Shown: positions 34,628 to 42,510 of the stretch, in pieces
Layout of the letters: the number at the start of each line of letters is the position of its first letter
How positions within the stretch are numbered: position 1 is the first letter of the stretch
Assembly: GCF_023276405.1 (NCBI RefSeq)
Contig: NZ_JALRMO010000001.1
Location: 6,721,501 to 6,785,500, forward strand
Direction: 5' to 3'
From: Paenibacillus hamazuiensis
GTDB lineage: Bacteria > Bacillota > Bacilli > Paenibacillales > NBRC-103111
Length of the DNA: 64,000 nt
Position numbers and translations under genes: made by a program
The notes under the pieces: model-generated
The model's input: only the letters and a program-made list of their open reading frames with translations
The model's database searches: none
Told to the model about the DNA's origin: nothing

Positions 34628-34646
34628 TCATCAAATATATTGATGA
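34628..34646. promoter_or_regulatory. Candidate LysR operator
   Basis: TCATCAA (34628-34634) and TTGATGA (34640-34646) form a perfect inverted repeat around 5 bases and include a T-N11-A core. It lies 22 bases upstream of the LysR start, inside the divergent promoter region. Confidence 0.65.
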
Positions 34647-34772
34647 CCCCATATGTAACAATCATTTTACTGTATGGATTTGTCGCATTACAATCATTTT
34701 CAAGAACAAACAAAAACTTCACCGCAGACCAGTCTGTTTGAAGTCGCGGTAACATTGAAGGAGGAATTTGCT

Positions 34773-35870
34773 ATGGAGCGTTATCCGAAACTCTTTTCTT
34801 CGGTTCAGCTGGGTTCGTTGAAGCTGCCTAATCGCGCGGTGCTGGCACCGATGACCCGTACGAGCTCCGAACCATCCGGACTGGCGAACGATCGCATGGT
34901 CCGGTATTATACCCGCTTCGCCAAAGGCGGGTTCGGCCTTATCATCACGGAAGGACTGTACCCGGATGCGGCAAACAGCCGAAGTTATGAAAATCAACCC
35001 GGCATCGCAACCGATGCGCAGGCTGATTCGTGGCGCCCTGTCATTCAGGCGGTGCACCGCGAAGGCGGAAAAATCGTCGCTCAGCTGATGCATGCAGGGG
35101 CGCTGGTGCAGCACGGAGCCTTCACGCCCATCGCTCCGTCGGCGGTGAAGCCTGTCGGCACGATGCTCGAAGATCACGGCGGCAGCGGCGAGTTTGCCGT
35201 TCCGCGGGAGATGACGCTGAGCGACATCCGCCAAGCGGTTCACGGCTTTGCCGAAGCCGCTCTCCGCGCCAAGCAAGCCGGATTCGACGGGGTTGAAGTT
35301 CATGCGGCCAACGGATACCTGCTCGATCAATTCATCACGGATTACACAAACCGGAGAGCCGATGAGTACGGCGGTTCCACCGAGCGACGTATCCGCATCG
35401 TCGTGGAAGTACTGGACGCCATCCGCGCCGCCGTAGGCCCGGATTACTTGGTGGGCGTCCGCATCTCGCAGGGCAAAGTGAACGACTTCCACCATAAATG
35501 GGCCGGCGGAGAAGAAGACGCCAGGATCATTTTCACGCGGCTCGCGGCGGCTTCCCCGAGCTACATCCATACGACGGAATATAAGGCGTATGCCCCGGCT
35601 TTCCATGAGGGCGGCCCCACTCTGGCCGAACTTGCCAAACGGTACAGCGGCCTTCCCGTTATCGCCAACGGAAAGCTCGGCGAACCGGACCGAGCCGAGG
35701 CGATGTTGGAGAAAGACCATACCGATCTGGTCGCGATCGGAACAAGCGCCCTTGTTAATCCCGACTGGGTGAGCAAGGTGCAGGCAGGCCGAGACTTGCA
35801 TCCTTTCGATCACCATTTTCTGCTCCCCATCGCTACGCTGAAGGATGAAGAAGTGATGGCGCAGGAATGA
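34773..35870 (+). CDS. Old Yellow Enzyme-family NADH:flavin oxidoreductase
   Basis: A 365-residue TIM-barrel FMN enzyme. Signatures: LKLPNRAVLAPMTRT at the N-terminus, GKIVAQLMHAG, FDGVEVHAANGYLLDQF, DEYGGSTERRIRIVVEVLDAI, and the phosphate-binding end PVIANGKLG. The family reduces activated C=C bonds or nitro compounds with NAD(P)H. The physiological substrate is usually unknown, and electrophile detoxification is common. The ATG at 34773 has GAAGGAGG upstream. Divergent from, and probably controlled by, the LysR regulator. A terminator follows. Confidence 0.92.
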   Translation: MERYPKLFSSVQLGSLKLPNRAVLAPMTRTSSEPSGLANDRMVRYYTRFAKGGFGLIITEGLYPDAANSRSYENQPGIATDAQADSWRPVIQAVHREGGKIVAQLMHAGALVQHGAFTPIAPSAVKPVGTMLEDHGGSGEFAVPREMTLSDIRQAVHGFAEAALRAKQAGFDGVEVHAANGYLLDQFITDYTNRRADEYGGSTERRIRIVVEVLDAIRAAVGPDYLVGVRISQGKVNDFHHKWAGGEEDARIIFTRLAAASPSYIHTTEYKAYAPAFHEGGPTLAELAKRYSGLPVIANGKLGEPDRAEAMLEKDHTDLVAIGTSALVNPDWVSKVQAGRDLHPFDHHFLLPIATLKDEEVMAQE

Positions 35871-35884
35871 ATCAAGAGATTCGA

Positions 35885-35921
35885 GGAGCAGATCCCTCAT
35901 AGGGGGTCCGCTCCTTTTTTG
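35885..35921 (+). terminator. Terminator of the Old Yellow Enzyme gene
   Basis: GGAGC..CCC pairs with GGG..GCTCC and is followed by TTTTTT. Confidence 0.8.
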
Positions 35922-35958
35922 GAGATAAAAAATTAGCCGTATTTATTCACCCCATAAT

Positions 35959-35977
35959 GTATATACTTAGTATATAC
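35959..35977 (+). promoter_or_regulatory. Palindromic operator candidate upstream of mazEF
   Basis: GTATATACTTAGTATATAC consists of two copies of the self-complementary GTATATAC separated by 3 bases, about 57 bases before the mazE ATG. MazE-type antitoxins repress their own promoters through such palindromes. Confidence 0.6.
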
Positions 35978-36033
35978 GAAAACGGAAGGTTGTGGTAAAA
36001 TTGAATCAATAACAAAAGAAAGGTTTGATTTAT

Positions 36034-36303
36034 ATGACTACGGCAACCGTACGCAAGTGGGGTAATAGTTTGGCTGTTCGCATTCCTCAGGAAATCTCCG
36101 AATTGGTCAAATTCGCCGATGGAGTCGAGATTGAGATGTACGTCACGGAAAACAAGGAGGTTCTTTTACGACCGGCTTTTCCGGCTGCCGACGATCAAGA
36201 AGCTCTGCGTAAACATTTTCTGTCGCTCCGTTCTAAATGCAAACCCGGTATGACTGCCCACGAGGAGATCGGTGACGAGCCTATAGGAGATGAGGTCATT
36301 TAA
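36034..36303 (+). CDS. mazE: MazE-like antitoxin (AbrB/SpoVT fold)
   Basis: An 89-residue protein. The N-terminal swapped-hairpin DNA-binding domain shows ATVRKWGNSLAVRIPQEI and VEIEMYVTENKEVLLRP, typical of MazE/PemI. The C-terminal half is charged and would wrap around the toxin. The ATG at 36034 is preferred over a TTG at 36025. The stop overlaps the toxin start by one base (TAATG), so synthesis is coupled. It is predicted to neutralise MazF and repress the operon. Confidence 0.9.
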   Translation: MTTATVRKWGNSLAVRIPQEISELVKFADGVEIEMYVTENKEVLLRPAFPAADDQEALRKHFLSLRSKCKPGMTAHEEIGDEPIGDEVI

Positions 36304-36680
36304 TGACAATCACAGGGCATGTGGAACGCGGCAGCGTAGTATGGTTGAATATGTACCCGACCCGGGAGCACGAACAAAATGGCTGGCGCGCTGCCATCGT
36401 ACTTTCGGACGGGCTTATTGATCCGGAGAACACATCATTTGCCATGGTCGTTCCCGTCACCACCCAAATAAAAGATTACCCTTTTGAGGTTCCCGTTCCT
36501 TCAGGAATAGTTACCATTCATCCAAGAGTTTCATTTACGGAATTAAGAGGTGTCGTGCTCACCGATCAAGCCAAGTCGCTTGATTTGAAAGCCCGAAATG
36601 CCGTCGTTATCGGTAAAGTTGACCCCTCGTCCAATTTTTACAAGCACGTCATCACCAATGTGCGTTCTATCCTTGCCTGA
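36303..36680 (+). CDS. mazF: MazF/PemK-like mRNA interferase toxin
   Basis: A 125-residue protein with the PemK/MazF fold: VERGSVVWLNMYPTREHEQ at the N-terminus, WRAAIVLSD, VVPVTTQ, and VVLTDQAKSLDLKAR with the Asp-Gln-x-x-x-x-Asp pattern of the active region. MazF enzymes cut single-stranded mRNA at short sequence motifs when the antitoxin is degraded; the target motif cannot be read from sequence. Chromosomal in context, with a strong terminator directly downstream. Confidence 0.9.
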   Translation: MTITGHVERGSVVWLNMYPTREHEQNGWRAAIVLSDGLIDPENTSFAMVVPVTTQIKDYPFEVPVPSGIVTIHPRVSFTELRGVVLTDQAKSLDLKARNAVVIGKVDPSSNFYKHVITNVRSILA

Positions 36681-36684
36681 ATAA

Positions 36685-36753
36685 CGTCCTCGTATGCCAA
36701 ACGCGAAGCTGGCTGTAGTCACTTCCGGGTTGAGCATACGAGGACTTTTTTTG
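36685..36753 (+). terminator. Terminator of mazEF
   Basis: GTCCTCGTATGC (36686-36697) pairs perfectly with GCATACGAGGAC (36734-36745) around a 36-base loop, followed by TTTTTTT. Confidence 0.8.
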
Positions 36754-36863
36754 TGATGAAAAAAGTTTTGTAATTCAAGGTTCGCTAAAGGTAACGTGCT
36801 TATGATCATACATGTAAGGCAGCTGCTTACAAAAAAAAGTAAAAAAAATTTGGAGGTATGAAC

Positions 36864-37613
36864 ATGAAAGCAAAATTTTCGTCTATGATGGACACAACGG
36901 TAAAAAAGAAAGCGGGTGTTGCTCTTCTCTGCGGGGCGCTGTTTGCAACCATCGCTGCCGGAACTGCGCTTGCGGCCGAATTGAAATCGCCCTTGCTGAC
37001 GAAGACAGACAACGGCGTAAGAACTTATTCCACGGACGGCGGGAAAACCTGGGGCACGAATTATGATGGAGCTGAAACCATCGAGACCAAGGACGGCAAA
37101 CCGACGGTGGCAAACGTCCTACCGGCGGGCGGCGCCAACGCGAAGGGGCTATTGATAAAACATGAGGACGGCGTAACGCTTTACTCCGCCGACGGCGGCA
37201 AAACCTGGAGCAAAACGGCACCGGCCGGTTTCGACGCCGGCGGCAGCGGTCCTGCAACGTACAAACAGGAAAATGGAACATCTTCCATTCAAAGAACGTC
37301 TGAAGATACGAATGGCGACGGCTTGCTCAGCAAGGTGGAAAACGGCGTGAGAACCTATTCCACCGATGGGGGTAAAACATGGAGCGAGGAAGCCCCGGAA
37401 GGCTTAACCGTCATAGACTCCGGAGACGGCAAAGTCACCTTTTCCGAAAACGGACTCCCGCCTCAAGGCGAAGCGGAGACACTGGCGATCAAAATTGAAA
37501 ACGGCGTGACCCTTTACTCTACCGACGACGGCAGCACCTGGAGCGAAAATGCCCCGGAAGGCTTAAAGACAGACGAAAACGGCACGATGTTCCAAGCCAA
37601 GAAATCGAAGTAA
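36864..37613 (+). CDS. Secreted Asp-box (BNR-like) repeat protein
   Basis: A 249-residue exported protein (signal ending GTALAAE). Four Asp-box motifs of the form YS(T/A)D(G/D)GxTW occur at the ends of near-identical units beginning (N/D)GV(R/T)xYS: YSTDGGKTWG, YSADGGKTWS, YSTDGGKTWS and YSTDDGSTWS. Asp-boxes mark beta-propeller hairpins in sialidases and related proteins, but four short units are too few for a full six-bladed sialidase and no catalytic residues are evident. Role unknown. GGAGG lies one base from an ATG at 36858, so the ATG at 36864 is used. It directly precedes a two-component pair. Confidence 0.75.
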   Translation: MKAKFSSMMDTTVKKKAGVALLCGALFATIAAGTALAAELKSPLLTKTDNGVRTYSTDGGKTWGTNYDGAETIETKDGKPTVANVLPAGGANAKGLLIKHEDGVTLYSADGGKTWSKTAPAGFDAGGSGPATYKQENGTSSIQRTSEDTNGDGLLSKVENGVRTYSTDGGKTWSEEAPEGLTVIDSGDGKVTFSENGLPPQGEAETLAIKIENGVTLYSTDDGSTWSENAPEGLKTDENGTMFQAKKSK

Positions 37614-37678
37614 CCCGCCTGGCTGCCAGCGGGAGCCCTCGCCAAGCCGACTCCGGCAAACCCGAACATGCAAAACAA

Positions 37679-37725
37679 CATCCGCTGCAAAGAGCCGGTC
37701 GCTCTTTTGCAGCGGAGCTTCTGCT
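37679..37725 (+). terminator. Hairpin after the Asp-box protein gene
   Basis: CCGCTGCAA..AGC pairs with GCT..TTGCAGCGG. The U-tract is broken (CTTCTGCTTT), so termination is probably partial and read-through into the response regulator is possible. Confidence 0.5.
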
Positions 37726-37759
37726 TTATGCGAACCCATGCGGTCAAGGAGATATGACA

Positions 37760-38446
37760 ATGCGGATTTTAATGGTCGAAGACGAGAAGTACATGGCGGA
37801 AGCGGTCGCTCAAGTCCTGAAGAAACATCACTACAGCGTCGATCTGGCGTTCAACGGGGAAACCGGACTGGACTGCGGGCTTACCGGCATTTATGACATC
37901 ATCATACTCGATATCATGCTTCCCCGGATGGACGGCATCCGCGTGCTCCAGCAACTGCGGCAAAACGGCATGGACACGCCGGTGATTTTGCTGACCGCCC
38001 GGGGCGATACCGAGGACAAGGTGCGCGGACTGGACAGCGGCGCCGACGATTATTTGGCCAAACCGTTCCACACGGACGAGCTGCTCGCCCGTTTGCGGGC
38101 GCTCAGCCGCAGACAGTCGGAGCTGATTGCGGACGGTATCCTCCAGTACAGCAATATCCGGCTTAATCCGCTCACCCTTCAGCTTGCCTGCGGCGGCAGC
38201 GAGATCAAGCTGACCAAAAAGGAATCCCAGCTTCTCGAGCTGCTCATCAAAAGAAGCAGCATGATCATTTCCAAAGAGACGATTATCGAAAAGCTTTGGG
38301 GATTCGATGCCGATGCCGAAGACAACCATGTGGAAACGCACGTCTCCCTTCTGCGAAAAAAACTGGGCCAGTTGGAATCGGGTGTCTCCATTCGTGCGGT
38401 GCGTGGCGCGGGATATATGTTACATTTGGAAAATAACGGGGTATAA
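37760..38446 (+). CDS. OmpR/PhoB-family response regulator
   Basis: A 228-residue protein. Receiver with ILMVEDEKYMAEAV, acceptor Asp in IIILDIMLPRMDG, Thr in LLTARG and KPF. The winged-helix DNA-binding domain follows (about 130-225, IKLTKKESQLLELLIKRS, VETHVSLLRKKLG, VRGAGYML). The second ATG, at 37760, fits AAGGAG 8 bases upstream; the one at 37754 is too close. The kinase gene begins 2 bases after the stop. Target genes are not evident; the preceding Asp-box gene is a candidate. Confidence 0.93.
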   Translation: MRILMVEDEKYMAEAVAQVLKKHHYSVDLAFNGETGLDCGLTGIYDIIILDIMLPRMDGIRVLQQLRQNGMDTPVILLTARGDTEDKVRGLDSGADDYLAKPFHTDELLARLRALSRRQSELIADGILQYSNIRLNPLTLQLACGGSEIKLTKKESQLLELLIKRSSMIISKETIIEKLWGFDADAEDNHVETHVSLLRKKLGQLESGVSIRAVRGAGYMLHLENNGV

Positions 38447-38448
38447 AC

Positions 38449-39744
38449 ATGTTTACGAAGCTGCGCAATCATTTTCTCATTCTGAATATGTCCATCACTT
38501 CGCTCGTGATGATGGCCGCGTTTGCGGTCATCTATTTCAGCACGTACAGCAGCATACAGGCGGAACATCAGAAAAAATTAAACGCGCAGGCCGAAACCAT
38601 GGTCACGATATCCGGACCCGAGCCGCCGCCCTCCGAGGCGCCAGAACAAGGACTCGTCGCCCGGCATATGGCCTTCGAAGATCCTCAGCTGTTCAGCATC
38701 GAGGTCGATGGGAGGGGCAATATTCTAAAGATCAACTCCTCTGTGAGCATGCCCGAAGCCGTCTATGCGAACGCTGCCAAGACGGCCTGGGGCCATCGGA
38801 ACACCCCTTCCCCCGTCGCCTTCGAAGGCAAAGAGTGGTTGTATTCGGTTACCCAAATGAGCACGCAGGTGATTCGCGGCAGCGGACAGCAGTACACCGT
38901 CACCTGGGACAAATACCTGATTACCTTTCTGGATGTTACGGAATCGAACAAAACTTTGCTTCGGCTGCTGACAACGATGCTTATCGTGGGGTTTTCCATG
39001 CTGATTGCGATCTTTATCATCAGCCTTTATTTTGCCGGCCGCGCCATCAAGCCGATAGCCGAAACCTGGCAAAAGCAGAAGCAATTTATCGCCGATGCTT
39101 CCCACGAGCTCAAAACGCCGATTTCCATCATTAATGCCAATTACGATGCGCTTTTGGCCAATCGGGAGGAAACGATCGACAGCCAAATGAAATGGCTCGG
39201 CTATATCAAAATCGGAACGGATCGCATGGCCAAGCTCGTAGGCGACCTGTTATCTTTGGCCAAAGTCGAGGACGTCCATTTCGCAACGCAAAAAGCGCCG
39301 TTTAATATAAGCACCGCCGTTCATGAAGTGATCATGTCGATGGAAGCCGCCGTGAACGACAAAGGAATTCGGCTCTCCCATTCGATCGAGCCCGACATTA
39401 TCGTCAAAAGCGACATGGAACGGGTTCAGCAGGTCGTAACGATCTTGCTCGACAATGCGATCAAATACACCAATGAACACGGTCAGATTGACATATCGCT
39501 GACCCATTCCAAACGCCATATCGCCTTCTCGATCTCCAACACCGGAAAAGGCATCCCCAAAGCCGATGTGCCGAAGGTGTTCGACCGTTTTTATCGCGTA
39601 GATCCTTCCCGAACGCACGAAACCGGCGGCTATGGCCTTGGATTATCGATCGCCAAAGCCATCGTCGATCGGTTAGGCGGGGAAATTCACGTCGAAAGCG
39701 AAGAGGACGGATGGACGACATTCGCTTTTACGCTGGGGGCTTAG
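38449..39744 (+). CDS. Membrane sensor histidine kinase, partner of the upstream regulator
   Basis: A 431-residue protein. Transmembrane helix about 12-32, an extracellular domain of about 135 residues with no recognised fold, a second helix about 175-200, then HisKA with FIADASHELKTPISI (phosphorylated His). HATPase motifs are VVTILLDNAIKYT, NTGKGIP, FDRFYRVD and GGYGLGLSIAKAIV. It is an orthodox EnvZ/PhoR-like kinase. It converges on the beta-helix gene 12 bases downstream with no clear terminator between them. Confidence 0.92.
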   Translation: MFTKLRNHFLILNMSITSLVMMAAFAVIYFSTYSSIQAEHQKKLNAQAETMVTISGPEPPPSEAPEQGLVARHMAFEDPQLFSIEVDGRGNILKINSSVSMPEAVYANAAKTAWGHRNTPSPVAFEGKEWLYSVTQMSTQVIRGSGQQYTVTWDKYLITFLDVTESNKTLLRLLTTMLIVGFSMLIAIFIISLYFAGRAIKPIAETWQKQKQFIADASHELKTPISIINANYDALLANREETIDSQMKWLGYIKIGTDRMAKLVGDLLSLAKVEDVHFATQKAPFNISTAVHEVIMSMEAAVNDKGIRLSHSIEPDIIVKSDMERVQQVVTILLDNAIKYTNEHGQIDISLTHSKRHIAFSISNTGKGIPKADVPKVFDRFYRVDPSRTHETGGYGLGLSIAKAIVDRLGGEIHVESEEDGWTTFAFTLGA

Positions 39745-39756
39745 ACAGCTGGCCCA

Positions 39757-42330
39757 TCAATCGGCATTGGTAAGAACGATGTCGTCCAAATAGAGACTGT
39801 AGCCGGCATTGCCTGAAGGACTATATATATCAAAATAAGCATTTGCTGTCCCGGCAGGAGCGACCGGATTGGCGACGGCCTGCCGCCAGTCCGTCGTTAA
39901 ACCGCTGAGTGGGACCAGATCGGTTTGCAATAAAGTCTGGCTGCTATCGAACCACTGAATCCGCATTGTCACCTCAGAAATAGAACCTGTATCCTGTTTA
40001 GCCCAATAGCTCACGCGTTTCTTGCCTGCGCTTGCAGCAAATCCGGGCCAATTAGCCGTCTGTACGCCCCAGCCCCACGGATCCGTTACGGTGATGCGCA
40101 GGCTGCCGCTGCCTCGATGCGCTGCGTAAGTCGATGCCGTCACCGTAGCCGAATACCAGGATTGCCACTCACCGGTCGAGCTTTCACCGCCGGCGGTATC
40201 GGCATCAAGTACATTCGGCGCATCTCCTACCGTGATGTCATCCAGGTAAAAGTAATCTCCCGGAGAGCCCGATCCGTTTAGCGTGACAAGCACCGTCGCT
40301 GACCCTGCCGGTGCATCGACAATTGAGGAAGCATGTTGCCAATCGGCCGTCAATGCCGTCAATGCCACCTCGTTCGTTTGCAGGACGGCATTGCCGCCAT
40401 CCAGCCATTTAACAACCATCTTGGGTTGCAGGTTTGTTCCCGAGCCAAGCTTACCCCACAAGCTTATCTTCTTCACACCCGCGGTCGTGGCAAACCCCGG
40501 CCAATTGGCGGTCTGTACTCCCCACCCCCAGCGGTCGGTAATATCGACGCGAAGACTGTGCGTTCCGCCATGCGCCTCATAGGCAGACTGCGAGACGGTT
40601 TCAGAATACCAGTTTTGCCATTGGCCGATGGAATCCTCGAGGGTAGCCGTGTTTGCGTCCAGATCATTCCCCGCAGTTGCCGGCGGCGTCGGCGGCGTAC
40701 CGCCACCTGAACCGCCGTAGTCCGGATCATTCGCGTAGGTGCTGCTCACATCCTGGTTGTATGGCGAGGATTTCCAGACATTAAACGAAACGGTTTCTCC
40801 ATATCCCTTGGCAAACCGCCAGGCGCCGAAGTATCGGTTATCGTGAAAGCTGTTATTGTTGTTGAACATCACGTTATTTTGAATACCTGCAACGGTATAT
40901 GGGGACCACGGCATGTTATCGGCCCCGGTAGCGATTAAGGCTTGAACGCCGCAGTAGGTACCGGCGCAGGGTACGACGGTATCATCAAAACGGAATTCGT
41001 TGTTAAATACTTCAATATTTTTTGATTGCCACCGGCAGTTTGTTTTGTATGGTTCAGCGGCAATATCGGTGTAGCACGGATGCGCGACGCTGATCGGATT
41101 CGGGTAATCGTAGCTGCGCGGAGACTCTGGCAGCAAGGTCGGAGTTACAAATGGCGTGCAGTACCCCTTGCTCGTATTGCCGTTGGAATTGCAGAAACGG
41201 TTTGCATTCTCATAGATCGATACGCCCGAGAAATTATTGACGAATACATTGTCGTAAATGCGGATTTTCGGCGCACCGCTCACCGCGGAAGGAAGCCGCG
41301 AATCGCCGCCCGACTCGGACAGGTAAACGGCGGGTCCCGGAGAGCCTTGGTTGTTTTTACCGCTTACCCAAGCATTGCGGCTGACCGTATTGTTGCGGAT
41401 CGTCGCGTTGTAGCTGATTTCATACCAGATGCCTTCGCCGTCGTTATGGTCGATATAATTGCCTTCAAACAGGAAATCGATGTTATTCGTATCGGCCCAC
41501 AAGCCGGTTCCTTTGTTATCGTGAACGTAGTTATTCGTTACTCTCGCACCGTTCACATCCCAAAACTTGCCGCCCCCGGTACAGCCGCAGCCCGGAATTT
41601 GCGCTTCCCAGTTATCCGTATTGTTGCCGGAAATTTCGTTATGGTCGAGCACGATATTGGTAATGGCCGAGCGGCCTTCAATCGGCTCTTTAAACATGCT
41701 GAACCCGTATTGGCCGTTATCCTTCAGGCAGTTGTAACTGACTACGTTGTCGCTGCCCAGAAATACCCCCGCCCCGTCATTATTCGAAATCGTGTTATAT
41801 TGAATGACCCAGCCGGTACCGGAATCATGATTGACGACACCTTCATTCTGGTTATCGTTGCCGCGGCCGAAGTTTTGAATGGTGAGATACTTGATCGTTA
41901 CATTTGCTGCGTCGCCCGTAAATGCGTATAAATTGATGTTCCGGCCGTCCAGCACGGCGCCCGGAGCTCCGATATAAGTCGTGCCCGCCTTGGCGTTAAT
42001 CTGGCCGTAAATATCGTTTGCAAGCGTGTGCGTCCCTGGTTCAAACCAAAACGTCGCCCCCGGACGGTTGAAGTCGAATCCGCTGTTATCCCCGGCCGGC
42101 ACGACCACCGCACCTTCCGGAGCGGAGCTTGGACCGCTTAATAAAGCAGCGTTACCGCATACGGACGGCGGTGAAGATGCAGACGGAGAAGTTTCCGCGT
42201 AGGCATCCCGGCCAAATAACGGCGCGATCGCCCCCGCCATAAAAAGAACCAGCAGCGCCAGGCTCCTTGCCCGGCTAGCCTTCTTGCTTATAAATGCTGA
42301 TAACATGCGATGATAACGAGCGGTTGTCAT
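39757..42330 (-). CDS. Secreted right-handed beta-helix protein with two C-terminal carbohydrate-binding-like modules
   Basis: An 857-residue exported protein (signal LALLVLFMAGAIAPLF...AYA). The middle region (about 60-530) is a parallel beta-helix with stacked Asn ladders (TIKYLTIQNFGRGNDNQNEG, NNDGAGVFLG, IDHNDGEGIWYEISYNATIRNN), as in pectate-lyase-like and NosD-like proteins. Two tandem modules of about 145 residues follow, each with WQ(N/S)WYS, WGWGVQTANWPGFA and YLDDI, resembling carbohydrate-binding modules. A polysaccharide lyase or hydrolase activity is plausible, but no catalytic set was identified. The ATG at 42330 lies 11 bases after AAGGAG. Confidence 0.82.
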   Translation of the reverse strand: MTTARYHRMLSAFISKKASRARSLALLVLFMAGAIAPLFGRDAYAETSPSASSPPSVCGNAALLSGPSSAPEGAVVVPAGDNSGFDFNRPGATFWFEPGTHTLANDIYGQINAKAGTTYIGAPGAVLDGRNINLYAFTGDAANVTIKYLTIQNFGRGNDNQNEGVVNHDSGTGWVIQYNTISNNDGAGVFLGSDNVVSYNCLKDNGQYGFSMFKEPIEGRSAITNIVLDHNEISGNNTDNWEAQIPGCGCTGGGKFWDVNGARVTNNYVHDNKGTGLWADTNNIDFLFEGNYIDHNDGEGIWYEISYNATIRNNTVSRNAWVSGKNNQGSPGPAVYLSESGGDSRLPSAVSGAPKIRIYDNVFVNNFSGVSIYENANRFCNSNGNTSKGYCTPFVTPTLLPESPRSYDYPNPISVAHPCYTDIAAEPYKTNCRWQSKNIEVFNNEFRFDDTVVPCAGTYCGVQALIATGADNMPWSPYTVAGIQNNVMFNNNNSFHDNRYFGAWRFAKGYGETVSFNVWKSSPYNQDVSSTYANDPDYGGSGGGTPPTPPATAGNDLDANTATLEDSIGQWQNWYSETVSQSAYEAHGGTHSLRVDITDRWGWGVQTANWPGFATTAGVKKISLWGKLGSGTNLQPKMVVKWLDGGNAVLQTNEVALTALTADWQHASSIVDAPAGSATVLVTLNGSGSPGDYFYLDDITVGDAPNVLDADTAGGESSTGEWQSWYSATVTASTYAAHRGSGSLRITVTDPWGWGVQTANWPGFAASAGKKRVSYWAKQDTGSISEVTMRIQWFDSSQTLLQTDLVPLSGLTTDWRQAVANPVAPAGTANAYFDIYSPSGNAGYSLYLDDIVLTNAD

Positions 42331-42510
42331 GCGGATCATTTCTCCTTCATTGTCAGTAACTGCCATCCCCATAGTGGCATACCGCAAGTCCATCCGTCAA
42401 CCATTATGTACCAGCGGTGCCGCAGGCATAGGCTGCTGCGAACCCTTTTTTCAAAAAATGAATACTGTGGAAAGGAGAGTGCGATTTTCATACGGGAAGG
42501 CTGATTCAAA

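Noticed and set aside
36864-37613. Sialidase
   Set aside because: Asp-boxes are present, but the protein is too short and lacks the catalytic Arg triad, Tyr and Glu in recognisable context.
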